Part shown: positions 1-8,640 of the stretch, in pieces
Numbering within the stretch: the first letter of the stretch is position 1
Layout of the letters: each line of letters begins with the position of its first letter
DNA from: Anaerolineaceae bacterium
Lineage (GTDB): Bacteria; Chloroflexota; Anaerolineae; Anaerolineales; Villigracilaceae
DNA length: 64,000 nucleotides
Direction: 5' to 3'
Assembly (NCBI GenBank): GCA_003598975.1
Contig: QZIJ01000074.1
Coordinates: forward strand, 18,649 to 82,648
Position numbers and translations under genes: made by a program
Notes under the pieces: model-generated
What the model saw: the letters and a program-made list of their open reading frames with translations, nothing else
Database searches by the model: none
What the model was told of the DNA's origin: nothing

Positions 1-988
1 CCACTTCAGCCAAATGTGCCTGACCGTTCTGCAGAACCGGGCAATCGTTCGGCAAGAATGCAGTCAGGGTGTTTTGGGCTGGAGAGATTCCCCAAACAAC
101 CACGGGTTCGCAAATATCCTGCGAAGGGTTGAGCCTGAATAACGTGCCTGCTTCCTCGGGGAATAACTGGGCGCAGGCTTGCTCGGCGATGGCATAGACT
201 TCTTCAGTCGTGAGGCTGGCCTGGAACGACGCAACCATCTTGTTGAGCAGGGAAATTTCGAGGTTGCGCTGTTCCAGTTCCGTCAGATTGCGCACTAATA
301 TTTCGCTGGCATCCAGTAATGCATCTTCCGTACTCTTGCGGTCGGTAACATCACGCGCCACCCATAGCGTGCTGTTCTCAGTCATGGAAGAGATGAAAGT
401 CTCAAACCAGAGCGGATGTTCGCCAATGGTCAGTTTATATTCAACCTTGAGAGTCTGTTGCGTCTCCAACACTTTTTGGACGCTGGAAAGAAGTGTTTCG
501 GCCTCTTCCGGCGGGAAGACATCCCGCAAGGTTTTGCCCAGCAGTTCCTTGGGCGGTTTGTAGAGCAAGCCGGGGTCGGTGGGGGCGATCTTGCGATAGA
601 CGCCGTCGCGGTCTATCACCAACACCACATCATGCATGGAGGCAAACAGAGCGCGCAGTTCGATCTCGGAGTCGGCCAATTGTTGTTCCGCCTGTTTGCG
701 CTCGGCGAGTTCGGTATTCAATTGACTATTTACAGAATATAGTTGATTCGCGATATATCGGGCATATATTGTATTAGCCAGGATTATCACAACGATGATT
801 GTTCGCACATAGATTTCATATGGCTCAGGATCTAACAGTTGACTGAGGAATGTTCCCTCACGAAACAAGTAAGCATCTATGAGGATGTCCACACACCAAA
901 AAAGCAGGATGAAACCAACCCCGACAAAAACTATCCTCCTACCAGTGGTTTTGAAGATTTTTTCTTGCATTATCTTTTCTTCTCGCAT
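1..988 (-). CDS. PAS/GAF sensor protein, partial (runs off left edge)
   Basis: Reading leftward from an ATG at 988 (alternative ATG at 970, with a better purine-rich upstream stretch) the frame stays open to base 1, so only the N-terminal ~329 residues are seen. There are two membrane segments (about residues 18-35 and 63-80), a short coiled linker with ERKQAEQQL, a PAS domain (about 107-220, with SMHDVVLVIDRDGVY and ending VARDVTDRK), and then the start of a GAF-like domain (KMVASFQASLTTEEVYAIAE). The output domain lies outside the window, so it may be a histidine kinase or a GGDEF protein. The architecture matches the PAS-rich sensors further right. Confidence 0.8.
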   Translation of the reverse strand, partial: MREEKIMQEKIFKTTGRRIVFVGVGFILLFWCVDILIDAYLFREGTFLSQLLDPEPYEIYVRTIIVVIILANTIYARYIANQLYSVNSQLNTELAERKQAEQQLADSEIELRALFASMHDVVLVIDRDGVYRKIAPTDPGLLYKPPKELLGKTLRDVFPPEEAETLLSSVQKVLETQQTLKVEYKLTIGEHPLWFETFISSMTENSTLWVARDVTDRKSTEDALLDASEILVRNLTELEQRNLEISLLNKMVASFQASLTTEEVYAIAEQACAQLFPEEAGTLFRLNPSQDICEPVVVWGISPAQNTLTAFLPNDCPVLQNGQAHLAEV

Positions 989-1204
989 TATTTTGTAAAC
1001 AGTTCACAGCATTCGAAGACACGATGGGTAATGGATAGTTACAATTACAATTCACATCTTCCGACTGTCTTCAAGAGCCGCGAGACGCGAGGCGTATCAT
1101 AACGTGCCATAGGCGCAAACGGCTTTGTCAAACGCTAGTACCGGCGTATCTTGGGGATGTAAAAATAAAGCTTGTTAATTGTCAATCATTTAAACCTTTC
1201 ACGC

Positions 1205-2683
1205 TCAACCAACATGCAGTTCGGCCACCTGGCGGAAATGGAAACCGTAGATTGCAAACGTGATCGCTAGGGGAAACAGACGCGGACGCCGGAACAGGGT
1301 CCAGAAAAAGAGCCGCCAGTAGTGGGCGCGTTCGACGCCGCGGATACCCAATTCGTAAATGGACCGCCACAGCGCCAGGATATATTGCGGATCCCATTGT
1401 GCTCTGATCCTGTGCGGCTGGTATTCGCGAAGGAAGGTCAAAACACGCTCATAATAAAATTTAGGCGCGTAGAGATGGTGCAGAACCTTACGATAACCTT
1501 CCCGGAGTGGTTCCAGCCCCATCTTGGGAATGATGTTGGTCGAGCCATCCACGTTATCGCCTGAAAATTCTTTGACCAGGCGGCCCTCCTTTTGCATACG
1601 CTCGTACAGCCGCGTTCCCAAAGGAGCCTGCAATAACCCGACCATGGCTGTCACAATGCCGCTTTTTTGAATGAAGTCAATTTGCTGTTGGAAAATCGAA
1701 GGGGAATCATTGTCAAATCCAACGATGAAACCACCCTGTACTTGAAGACCGGCGCGCTGGAGTTGTTTGACGCTCTCCACCAGGTCGCGTCCCTTGTTTT
1801 GACTCTTACTGCACTCGGTCAGACTATCTACATTGGGCGTTTCAATCCCGACAAATATCGTATCGAACCCAGCCTCCACCATCAACTGCATCAGTTGCGG
1901 GTCATCCGCCAGGTTAATGGAGGCTTCCGTGCTGAACGGCATGCCGGTTTTTCCCTTGCGCCATTCGATCAACGCTGGAAGCAATTCGGTCTTGATCTGC
2001 TTTTTGTTTCCGATAAAGTTGTCATCCACGAAAAAAATGCTCTTGCGCCAGCCAAGCGCATAGATGGTATTCAACTCGGCAATGATCTGTGCGGCGGTCT
2101 TGGTGCGCGGGCGATGCCCCAGCAACGCAGTCACATTGCAAAAGTCACAGTTGAAAGGACAGCCGCGCGAAAACTGAATACTGATCGTCTCGTAATGTCT
2201 GAGATCCGCCAGTTCCCAAAGCGGGATGGGGGTTTGGTGGATATCGGGGAATTCCTCGGACGAGTAAACGCGTCGAGCCTGACCCGCTAACAGGTCCCGC
2301 ACAAACGGCGCTAACGTCTCCTCAGCTTCGTTCAAGACAAAATGATCCACGTCTGGGAATTGCTCGTGTTCCATTGTGAAAAGTGGTCCCCCTGCTACCA
2401 CTTGCACGCTGGCTGATTTACAGCGGTGGATTACAGCGCGCGCTGATTCGCGCTGTACTATCATAGCGCTGATGAAAACATAATCAGCCCATGCCAAATC
2501 TTCATTCGTGAGGCTGGATACATTGAGGTCAACAAGCCGTTTTTCCCACTCAGCAGGCAGCATGGCTGCAACGGTCAACAGACCCAGAGGGGGCGCGCCG
2601 GCCTTTTTTCGAATAAATTTGAGCGCGTGTTTGAAACTCCAAAAAGTGTCTGGAAATTCGGGATAAACGAGTAGGATTTTCAT
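1205..2683 (-). CDS. B12-binding-domain radical SAM protein (DUF4070-type)
   Basis: 492 residues. The N-terminal part resembles a cobalamin-binding domain (MKILLVYPEFPDTFW, VAGGPLFTMEHEQFP). The radical SAM cluster motif is FSRGCPFNCDFC, with Cys 175, 179 and 182, followed by FVDDNFIGNKK. The C-terminal part, with LLQAPLGTRLYERMQKEGR and the YRKVLHHLYAPKFYYERV region, is typical of the DUF4070 group. Family members do B12-dependent radical methylations or related C-C chemistry; HpnP/HpnJ-like hopanoid enzymes are relatives, but the substrate here cannot be assigned. There is no enzyme operon next to it. Start at 2683 is preceded by GAAAGGAGG. Confidence 0.85.
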   Translation of the reverse strand: MKILLVYPEFPDTFWSFKHALKFIRKKAGAPPLGLLTVAAMLPAEWEKRLVDLNVSSLTNEDLAWADYVFISAMIVQRESARAVIHRCKSASVQVVAGGPLFTMEHEQFPDVDHFVLNEAEETLAPFVRDLLAGQARRVYSSEEFPDIHQTPIPLWELADLRHYETISIQFSRGCPFNCDFCNVTALLGHRPRTKTAAQIIAELNTIYALGWRKSIFFVDDNFIGNKKQIKTELLPALIEWRKGKTGMPFSTEASINLADDPQLMQLMVEAGFDTIFVGIETPNVDSLTECSKSQNKGRDLVESVKQLQRAGLQVQGGFIVGFDNDSPSIFQQQIDFIQKSGIVTAMVGLLQAPLGTRLYERMQKEGRLVKEFSGDNVDGSTNIIPKMGLEPLREGYRKVLHHLYAPKFYYERVLTFLREYQPHRIRAQWDPQYILALWRSIYELGIRGVERAHYWRLFFWTLFRRPRLFPLAITFAIYGFHFRQVAELHVG

Positions 2684-2702
2684 ACCTACCTCCTTTCAAA
2701 GT

Positions 2703-2903
2703 CTAATCTCCCTTTTTACGTTTTTTATTCGATTCGGCCGGGGGATTCGTCCCTCCCCTGTTGGGTGCGCCGCTCTTGTCTTTCACGAGCGAATGTACAG
2801 GCGAGCTGTCACCAGTGCGGGTATTGGAATATCCGCCAATGCTGTCTGTGGAAATTGGTCTTGATTTTTTAGGCTTGCGTATGCTGACACCTTTGCGTCC
2901 CAT
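2703..2903 (-). CDS. Small basic hypothetical protein
   Basis: 66 residues, rich in Lys, Arg, Ser and Gly, with a KKRKKG tail and no membrane segment. A strong ribosome-binding site (TAGGAGAAAAC) precedes the ATG, which supports a real gene. No family is recognised. The composition suggests a disordered, possibly nucleic-acid-binding protein (inference). Confidence 0.6.
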   Translation of the reverse strand: MGRKGVSIRKPKKSRPISTDSIGGYSNTRTGDSSPVHSLVKDKSGAPNRGGTNPPAESNKKRKKGD

Positions 2904-2962
2904 GTTTTCTCCTAAATCGATAATTTTTTAAATCTCTGGTTGGGTCATGCCGATACTTGAAA

Positions 2963-3667
2963 CTAACCATCCGTCTTTTCGAATAACTCCCTGATGTGTT
3001 TGATTCTCCGCCGAAATACTTCGTGTTCCTCGACGACCCGTTTATTGAATTTATCTTCATCGATAATCACGATGTCGGGCAGATCTTGCGCAGAGAGCCG
3101 TGAGGCGACATCGTCTCTAAGTTTTATATCGTCAAATATTTTCAAGAAAGCTCCGACACCCTGGCGCACCAGCAGTTGATCATCAACCATTGCAGTGTTG
3201 ACAGGCGGGGCAGGCGTGACTTGCTGGTTTATCCATCCTGGTGCGGGCTCCTCTTTGTAGACGACACCAACCAACAGCCTGTCGCCATCCAGGAAAGGGA
3301 AGTCGATATGCGTCGGTAGTTTGCCGAGCGAGCCGCGGTCCAGGACAAAGGCATAGCGCAGATCATCACTGTTGCAGGATACTATTTGCACTTGCAGTTC
3401 GTTTGCGAGATCATGTAATACGCGTGGATCGAAGTAGTCTTTGAAGGGGATGGATGTATGCGCAGCAATATGTTTTTTGTTAAGTACGCCAAATAGCACG
3501 ATCATGTTGGTGTCCGGATCTTGCGTTAATCGCCAGCGTTTAAATCGCGGCAACAACCCCCATTTTGTCATAACGGTTGCTACTTGAGTTCTGATGCGCC
3601 GAACTTTTTGATCGAAATATCGCGGATCAATTATTTGTGTCATCATTTTCATTATCTTTCTCATCAT
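2963..3667 (-). CDS. Hypothetical protein, 234 aa
   Basis: Soluble, with no signal peptide or membrane segment. The N-terminus (DPRYFDQKVRRIRTQVATVM) looks basic and helical. The middle contains NMIVLFGVLNKKHIAAH, FVLDRGSLGKLPTHIDFPF and GDRLLVGVVY, suggesting an alpha/beta ligand-binding fold. It ends in a charged helix. Start 3667 overlaps the 3' end of the upstream lipoprotein gene by 41 bases; a downstream ATG at 3646 would shorten the overlap. The pair is probably co-transcribed and translationally coupled. Function unknown. Confidence 0.6.
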   Translation of the reverse strand: MMRKIMKMMTQIIDPRYFDQKVRRIRTQVATVMTKWGLLPRFKRWRLTQDPDTNMIVLFGVLNKKHIAAHTSIPFKDYFDPRVLHDLANELQVQIVSCNSDDLRYAFVLDRGSLGKLPTHIDFPFLDGDRLLVGVVYKEEPAPGWINQQVTPAPPVNTAMVDDQLLVRQGVGAFLKIFDDIKLRDDVASRLSAQDLPDIVIIDEDKFNKRVVEEHEVFRRRIKHIRELFEKTDG

Positions 3668-4577
3668 TTATCTGCAATTGATCTTTGACTTCATCCAGCC
3701 ATTGGCGCACCTGATCATCCGGCTTCGTGACCTGATAACCGTCATCGATAATTACACTTTCAAGATAGGGTGGCTCATGGTGATGATGAGGTAGGACTTC
3801 AACCGCGGGTGCCGGCAACTTTTCAATCGGTTCTTCGAGAATCCGCTGGTTGGCTTGTTTGATTTTTAGCCAGCGCCAGAACCCCCAGATGGTCAGACCC
3901 GCCAACAGGATAAGGAAGATCGGAAAGCACCACGTCCAGAGAAAAGCAATCGGTCCGCGTTGTTGTTCATCGCGCTGTCGTTCTTGGTCAGCATACCATT
4001 GTGATGTTGCGGCGGCGGACTGGGTTTGAGTGGCGATATTATTGGCAATGGCAGTCTGAGTACTTGCAGCAAGTTCGTCTTTATTTTGTTGATTCACCAG
4101 GGCTTGCGCGTTAGTAGTCGCCAGGTCAGCCATTTGAGTCTGGCGAATCGCATCCTGGGTCAGCGCGGCGCTCTGGGTTGCCCCGGCCGAATCCAGAGTT
4201 GCCTGTGCATTGGCGCGCTCGATTGCCGCGGTGGCCGCGATCTGAGCTGCAATAATATTGGCATTGTTTTGCTCCTGGGTTTGGGCGGCACTCAAGGTTG
4301 CGTTGGCTGAATTTATGGTTGCCTGTGCGTTGGCACGCATAATTTCAGCAGTGGCCGCCGCCTGAGCATCAGCACCACTTTTTTCCTGGGTCAGCAAGGC
4401 CGCCAGGGTTGCTTGTGCGCATGCCTCGCAGGGGACATCTGTTTGTAACGGCGTAGCCAACAACATCCTGTCCGCGGACGGAGTATCTGGCTGCGTTCCA
4501 CAGGCGGCCAGGGTGAGTGACATTAATAACAATGCCCAAATAATTGCAATATGTAGATCGCGGTGCAAAGTATGCAT
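3627..4577 (-). CDS. AQAT-repeat lipoprotein with C-terminal membrane segment
   Basis: 316 residues. The signal sequence ends in a lipobox (LTLAACG, Cys 26). The body is Ala/Thr/Gln/Asn-rich with repeated units of the form RANAQATINSANATLSAAQTQ and RANAQATLDSAGATQSAALTQ, predicted to form an extended helix or coiled coil. Near residue 210 there is a strong membrane segment (FLWTWCFPIFLILLAGLTIW) followed by a charged cytoplasmic tail containing HHHH. Two membrane anchors would make the repeats an extracytoplasmic stalk. Similar AQAT-rich proteins are common in Chloroflexota; their function is unknown. It leads the following 234-aa gene. Confidence 0.7.
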   Translation of the reverse strand: MHTLHRDLHIAIIWALLLMSLTLAACGTQPDTPSADRMLLATPLQTDVPCEACAQATLAALLTQEKSGADAQAAATAEIMRANAQATINSANATLSAAQTQEQNNANIIAAQIAATAAIERANAQATLDSAGATQSAALTQDAIRQTQMADLATTNAQALVNQQNKDELAASTQTAIANNIATQTQSAAATSQWYADQERQRDEQQRGPIAFLWTWCFPIFLILLAGLTIWGFWRWLKIKQANQRILEEPIEKLPAPAVEVLPHHHHEPPYLESVIIDDGYQVTKPDDQVRQWLDEVKDQLQINDEKDNENDDTNN

Positions 4578-4653
4578 GTTATTACTTCAATCCGGCAACA
4601 AGAAGAAGGTACCAGCTGTTATCAGCAGGACCACCTGATTAGTTGACGGGAAC

Positions 4654-4962
4654 TTATACGGCATCTTTCAGGGTTTTGAGAATCATCACTCTTATCACCT
4701 TGTGAGCCGGTTTGGCCTTGTAGATCATTGGCTCCTTGGTAAATGGGTTAACGCCCTCGTGCTGGGGCGTGGCAGGCTTATCAACAACTTTCAGCCTAAG
4801 CAGGCCAGGGATAAGAACCTCGCCCGGCCCCCCCTTGCCAAGTTGCTCGGCAACCATTGCGTTGATCGTATCGAGCGCTGACGTGGCTTGATTCTTGTTG
4901 AGGCCGCTTTTCTCGGCCAGGATAGTCACGAATTGTGACTTGCTCATTCTTTTTTCAGTCAT
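4654..4962 (-). CDS. HU/IHF-family DNA-binding protein
   Basis: 102 residues, the usual HU length with a short N-terminal extension. The helix-helix part is SKSQFVTILAEKSGLNKNQATSAL. The beta arm is represented by GVNPFTKEPM, matching the GRNPxTGE signature, and the protein ends in the usual C-terminal helix. It would bind and bend DNA as a dimer in the nucleoid. It lies downstream of the CBS and lmo0937-like genes, so it may be expressed from shared-element copy A. A ribosome-binding site (AAAGGAG) precedes the ATG. Confidence 0.85.
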   Translation of the reverse strand: MTEKRMSKSQFVTILAEKSGLNKNQATSALDTINAMVAEQLGKGGPGEVLIPGLLRLKVVDKPATPQHEGVNPFTKEPMIYKAKPAHKVIRVMILKTLKDAV

Positions 4963-5012
4963 TCCGTATCTCCTTTGTTTCTCAATCGTTCTTTTGATGG
5001 TAAGGAAAATTT

Positions 5013-5552
5013 TTATTTCGCGTCGGATCGCGAAATTTCCTTCACCATGGTAGCGGTTTTTTCAGGCTGATTAACGCGCGTTGCCACATCTGCCTGGGCA
5101 ATAATTCCCAGGATCTTGTTATCATTGTCCACGACAGGGATGCGGCGTAATTGATGCTCGGACATTGCATCCAGTGCTTTCTGCAGAACATCGTCAGCAT
5201 GGCAAGCCACCACTTTACGCGTCATCACTGCATCCACTTTTGTGGATTTGGCATCGCGCCCTTCAGCCACGATCATCAAGGCCAGGTCGCGATCGGTCAC
5301 GATACCGACCAATTTTCGAGTCTGCTCGTTGTCAATCACAGGGATCGAACCGACGTTCCCGCTCTTCATCAGTTCCGCTGCTTTCGCCACCGTATCATTG
5401 GGCAGGCAACAGACTGGGGTTTTCGTCATTACTTCATTACACGTTTTCATAAAGGATACTTCTGCGAAACGGAATTTTTTATGCTTTTGGTTATATAACA
5501 AAACGCCGATCGAAAGTAGGAATACTAGAGTTACAACAATGACGTATAACAT
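5013..5552 (-). CDS. Membrane-anchored CBS-pair protein
   Basis: 179 residues. An N-terminal membrane segment (LYVIVVTLVFLLSIGVLLY) is followed by two CBS domains (about residues 42-100 and 108-165). Hallmarks include SGNVGSIPVIDNE, LVGIVTDRDLA, HQLRRIPVVD and ILGIIAQADVA. CBS pairs sense adenosyl ligands and usually regulate a partner. Stand-alone proteins of this type are common among stress-induced genes. The start is supported by GAAAGGAGTTTTCC upstream. Dodecin, CsbD and GlsB proteins in the same region fit a stress role (inference). Confidence 0.85.
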   Translation of the reverse strand: MLYVIVVTLVFLLSIGVLLYNQKHKKFRFAEVSFMKTCNEVMTKTPVCCLPNDTVAKAAELMKSGNVGSIPVIDNEQTRKLVGIVTDRDLALMIVAEGRDAKSTKVDAVMTRKVVACHADDVLQKALDAMSEHQLRRIPVVDNDNKILGIIAQADVATRVNQPEKTATMVKEISRSDAK

Positions 5553-5634
5553 TGGAAAACTCCTTTCCCGTATAGCATACGAAGGGGCAGCCGGACCGGC
5601 TGTCCCTTCACTTTCAACTACACGCTCAGCGGAT

Positions 5635-5793
5635 CTAGATGACCCCTAACAGATTTAATACGACGAGGATGATCGCGATGACAATCAGAGTATGAATCCA
5701 ACTGCCCGTTTTCGGGAAGCTGGGACTGATATTGCTGCCCAAAAAGCCGAGCAGCCACAGAATGACCAGAATTACGATGATAGTCCACAACAT
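5635..5793 (-). CDS. lmo0937-family small membrane protein
   Basis: 52 residues, MLWTIIVILVILWLLGFLGS... with two hydrophobic helices separated by a short polar turn (SPSFPKTGSW). The MLWTI start and two-helix plan match the lmo0937 (DUF5670) family, which is stress-associated in several bacteria. A strong ribosome-binding site (AAAAGGAGAAATAAC) precedes the ATG. It is the first gene after shared-element copy A. Confidence 0.8.
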   Translation of the reverse strand: MLWTIIVILVILWLLGFLGSNISPSFPKTGSWIHTLIVIAIILVVLNLLGVI

Positions 5794-5829
5794 GTTATTT
5801 CTCCTTTTTGAGCTCTTTGCTCAATATTC

Positions 5830-5898
5830 ATTCTACAACAACCACTCCCCAGTCACATCCATCGGCTGGGGAGTGTTGTTCTCCGCCACTTGGGGGAG
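5830..5898 (-). promoter_or_regulatory. Shared 69-bp palindromic promoter element, copy A
   Basis: Minus-strand order: palindrome P1 (CTCCCCCAAGTGGCGGAG, 5881-5898), a 7-base spacer, palindrome P2 with CTCCCCAGCC/GACTGGGGAG-type arms (5845-5873) and loop core GATGGATG (5856-5863), then exactly 20 bases to the -10-like TAGAAT (5830-5835). The next start codon (lmo0937-like gene) is 36 bases downstream. See the finding on this element. Confidence 0.8.
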
Positions 5899-5935
5899 AA
5901 GATCAGAAGCAGGTATTGGCTGATTCGAAAACCTA

Positions 5936-6877
5936 CTAATCTCCAGATGCAATAAAGCTGGCAGGGACGCAAGTAAAGCCCAGACCGACCGAATATGAGT
6001 CTGTCACGCCATCCTGGCCCGGACTGAATTTGCCGGAAGCATCTAGCAGGTCCAGGTCAGGGGAGACCGCAATCATCAACAGGGGATTGTTCTCAAGCTC
6101 CTGCGTGACAATTACCCCGTCATGGTCGGCATCGAAAATTGGCAGGAGGGCGTTTGCCGCATCCTGATTGTTTGTGATGATTTGATTGAGTCCGCTGGCA
6201 ATCGCTGGGAGAAGATTGTCGCGGAAATCGTCGACTGTCACGCCGCCGCCCAGTTTTCCGTTCGAACAACCCTTCGCGCTGGTATCGGCTTCGAGACGCA
6301 CCCCGATCAAATTCACCTCAATCGGCTGGCCTAGTAAAAACATCTGGATGCGTGCCGCTCCCTGACCGCCTGTAAAGTGGCCGTTCGTAAGGGAACCAAT
6401 AATCGGCGAGTTGGCAGGCACAGCGGAATCGACCGTGAAATTGTCCGCGCCATCGAAGCGGGGTGCCGACTGGGCCTTTTGGCCCAGGAATATGGACCAC
6501 GAAACACTCGAGTCGTTCAAGGGATCATCCGCCTTCACCACGTGAAGCGAAACCAGATGACCGGAGCTAACTTCCTGATCGAGGGTCGATTGCAAATTAA
6601 GGTTTGGGGCTGCAGAGGTGAGCAAGGTGAGCAGCTCTCCAAACTTATTATCGGGTTTCTGTTGTGAATCTTCGTCTATGTTCAAGGCAAAATCCTGTGT
6701 TTGCGCCTGAGTTGTCGGTATCAGCAGTTTGTTGGTGACAAAATGATATTGTACGCCTGTGGCAGGGGGAACCGCCGGGGTTTGTGTCGGCGCGGGCGTT
6801 GGTTTGATCACATTGCAGGCAACCAGCAACAAAATCAGGCTGGTACTTGCAACAACAAAAACATTATTCTTTTTCAT
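5936..6877 (-). CDS. Hypothetical lipoprotein, 313 aa
   Basis: Signal sequence with lipobox LLLVACN (Cys 21), then a Pro/Thr-rich linker (IKPTPAPTQTPAVPP). The body is secreted and resembles no family I recognise. An EF-hand-like loop, FDADHDGVIVTQEL, near residue 250 suggests Ca2+ binding. Two Cys (near 205 and 305) may pair outside the cell. It follows the FnIII-like lipoprotein gene and is probably co-transcribed from element copy B. The ATG at 6877 is preceded by AGGAGATCAAGC. Confidence 0.65.
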   Translation of the reverse strand: MKKNNVFVVASTSLILLLVACNVIKPTPAPTQTPAVPPATGVQYHFVTNKLLIPTTQAQTQDFALNIDEDSQQKPDNKFGELLTLLTSAAPNLNLQSTLDQEVSSGHLVSLHVVKADDPLNDSSVSWSIFLGQKAQSAPRFDGADNFTVDSAVPANSPIIGSLTNGHFTGGQGAARIQMFLLGQPIEVNLIGVRLEADTSAKGCSNGKLGGGVTVDDFRDNLLPAIASGLNQIITNNQDAANALLPIFDADHDGVIVTQELENNPLLMIAVSPDLDLLDASGKFSPGQDGVTDSYSVGLGFTCVPASFIASGD

Positions 6878-6970
6878 GCTTGATCTCCTGTTTTGGATCG
6901 TGGGTTGCTCATGATGATTTCTGTGCCCTCATCAATAAGCAGGAAGCATACAACCGTCAATGTTATTCCG

Positions 6971-7474
6971 TCACTGACAGCCATAGGTGATCGTGCTGGA
7001 ACTTGCCCGCCATTCCGTGTTGAAGGCTTCAACGAAATAACTCAATGCTTTTCCCTTGGCAACGAAAGCGACATCAACATAATATGTGGAATTTGGCGCC
7101 AAGGTCGCAATGGCCTGCTCATCCCGATAGACTGTATAGCCTTCTTCGTTTTCGGAGCGATCATCCCAAGTCAGTTCCATTGTCATGGTGCCACCGCCAG
7201 CAGAAAATTCGCAGGTGTAGGTATAAATCGACCAGACCGGAGTATTGGGTGGAAAAGGCGTGGATATTGGCAGGGCAGGCCCCGTCGGCGTGTCATATGT
7301 TGGCATGACGGCGGCTGTTTGGGTCCGGGCGTTACCATCTTGTAAGGTTTTCACAACAACGAAGCCAGTTAGGTTCTGGCTGATTGTTTGGGTTGACATG
7401 CCTGATTCAACTGACAGGTTGCAGGCTGAAAGAGCAGTCATAAGCGAAAGAAATATGGAGAGAAACTTGAACAT
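6971..7474 (-). CDS. Lipoprotein with fibronectin type III-like domain
   Basis: I chose the ATG at 7474 rather than the frame's first ATG at 7600, because the longer version would run into the promoter element upstream. The resulting protein (167 aa) starts MFKFLSIFLSLMTALSACNLS, a lipoprotein signal with Cys at about 18. The C-terminal half has the FnIII pattern MELTWDDRSENEEGYTVYRD, then TYYVDVAFVAKGKALSYFVEAFN. It is likely a surface-exposed adhesive or structural lipoprotein. First gene downstream of element copy B. Confidence 0.65.
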   Translation of the reverse strand: MFKFLSIFLSLMTALSACNLSVESGMSTQTISQNLTGFVVVKTLQDGNARTQTAAVMPTYDTPTGPALPISTPFPPNTPVWSIYTYTCEFSAGGGTMTMELTWDDRSENEEGYTVYRDEQAIATLAPNSTYYVDVAFVAKGKALSYFVEAFNTEWRASSSTITYGCQ

Positions 7475-7572
7475 TTTCAATCTTGCCTTTGTAATTGCAA
7501 CGAAGGTAAATTCAGTACAATTCAATTCACACGAATCTGTTGAAATACGGTGACTCGTGTTGGTTACTATAA

Positions 7573-7641
7573 TCATAAACACAACAAGTCCCAACCGCAT
7601 CCATCGGTCGGGGTGTGTTGTTCTCCGCCACTTGGGGGAGA
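7573..7641 (-). promoter_or_regulatory. Shared 69-bp palindromic promoter element, copy B
   Basis: P1 at 7624-7641 (CTCCCCCAAGTGGCGGAG on the minus strand), core GATGGATG at 7599-7606, a 20-base gap, and -10-like TATGAT at 7573-7578. P2 arms are less perfect here (CACCCCGACC / GGTTGGGACT). The FnIII-like lipoprotein starts 98 bases downstream. Confidence 0.75.
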
Positions 7642-7678
7642 ACCCTGATGTTGCCGCCGCATATATCCAATTAATTTT

Positions 7679-8584
7679 TTATTGACGTATTTTGGCTGCC
7701 GTTTCTTTTGGAGACTGTTTGAGTTGGAAATAAGCAACGCTTAGGTAAGCGCCAAAGAGAAAAATGAGACCGCTCAAATATGCCCAGGCGAGAAAGGCGA
7801 TAATAGTTGCCACTGAGCCATAGATCAAATTCGAGATGGAGAGGTAGGTGGAAACAAAAGATAGGAAGGCTTTCTTGGCCAACTCCCATAGAAGCCCAGC
7901 CCCGATCGCGCCGGGTAATATCTCTCGCCAGGTGGAGACCCCGTGCGGGAGCAGCATATAAAGTGCCATGAACATGATAACATCGAGTAAGACAGCCAGC
8001 ACCAGACTGACACCTCCCGTCATCGAGATGATCGAGTCTGGTAACAGGGTGCGAAGATGGGCAAACATACTCCCGGCAAAGGAAGCCAGGAAAAGAATCG
8101 GTCCCACGAAGGTCAGGACGAATAATATGGCTAGGCCGCGCCGCTTCCAGACGGCACGTCGTTGTTTAGCACCCCAGATTTGATTCAAGGTGTGAGTAAA
8201 AGTATAAAAAACTGTTGAGGCGGACCAGATCAGACCGAGCAAAGCCACGCCGGCAACTGGTCCGCGCGCCTCGATAATTTCATCAATATTTTGCCCCAAC
8301 AACTGGCCCATAGCCGGTGCAATAAACTCCAGCCTTTGAATGATGATTTGCCGGTCTACGGCCGGGCCAAGGATATAGCTGGCAATGGAAATACTTAGAA
8401 GGGTAATGGGAAAGAGGGAGAAGAGTGCGAAATAGGCAATCGCCGCGGCAGTAATCGCAGTATCAGGCTTCAGGGCTTCATTTGTCGCGCTCGCCAACAT
8501 TCCTAACCACCCGCGAGTGCGTGCATTGATCTTATTTCCAATGCGGACAATCTGTTGTCCAAGTTGTGCAAAATACTTATCCAT
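7679..8584 (-). CDS. YihY/BrkB-family inner-membrane protein
   Basis: 301 residues, typical of the family. Family signatures are visible: ITAAAIAYFALFSLFPITLL near residue 44, the long N-terminal amphipathic region, GLIWSASTVFYTFTHTLNQIWG near 135, and about six membrane segments ending FLAWAYLSGLIFLFGAYLSVAY. The family was once annotated as ribonuclease BN but acts in membrane or envelope physiology; exact function unknown. It follows the AI-2E-type genes in the same direction. Confidence 0.85.
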   Translation of the reverse strand: MDKYFAQLGQQIVRIGNKINARTRGWLGMLASATNEALKPDTAITAAAIAYFALFSLFPITLLSISIASYILGPAVDRQIIIQRLEFIAPAMGQLLGQNIDEIIEARGPVAGVALLGLIWSASTVFYTFTHTLNQIWGAKQRRAVWKRRGLAILFVLTFVGPILFLASFAGSMFAHLRTLLPDSIISMTGGVSLVLAVLLDVIMFMALYMLLPHGVSTWREILPGAIGAGLLWELAKKAFLSFVSTYLSISNLIYGSVATIIAFLAWAYLSGLIFLFGAYLSVAYFQLKQSPKETAAKIRQ

Positions 8585-8640
8585 TTTGGGTTAGGTCATT
8601 CTATATTTGTTCATAGTTGCAGATTACCCATTTTCGCTTG

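Noticed and set aside
1667..2290. Plus-strand open frame of 207 codons opposite the radical SAM gene
   Set aside because: Antisense shadow: no start signal, no recognisable domain, and the minus frame has complete family motifs.
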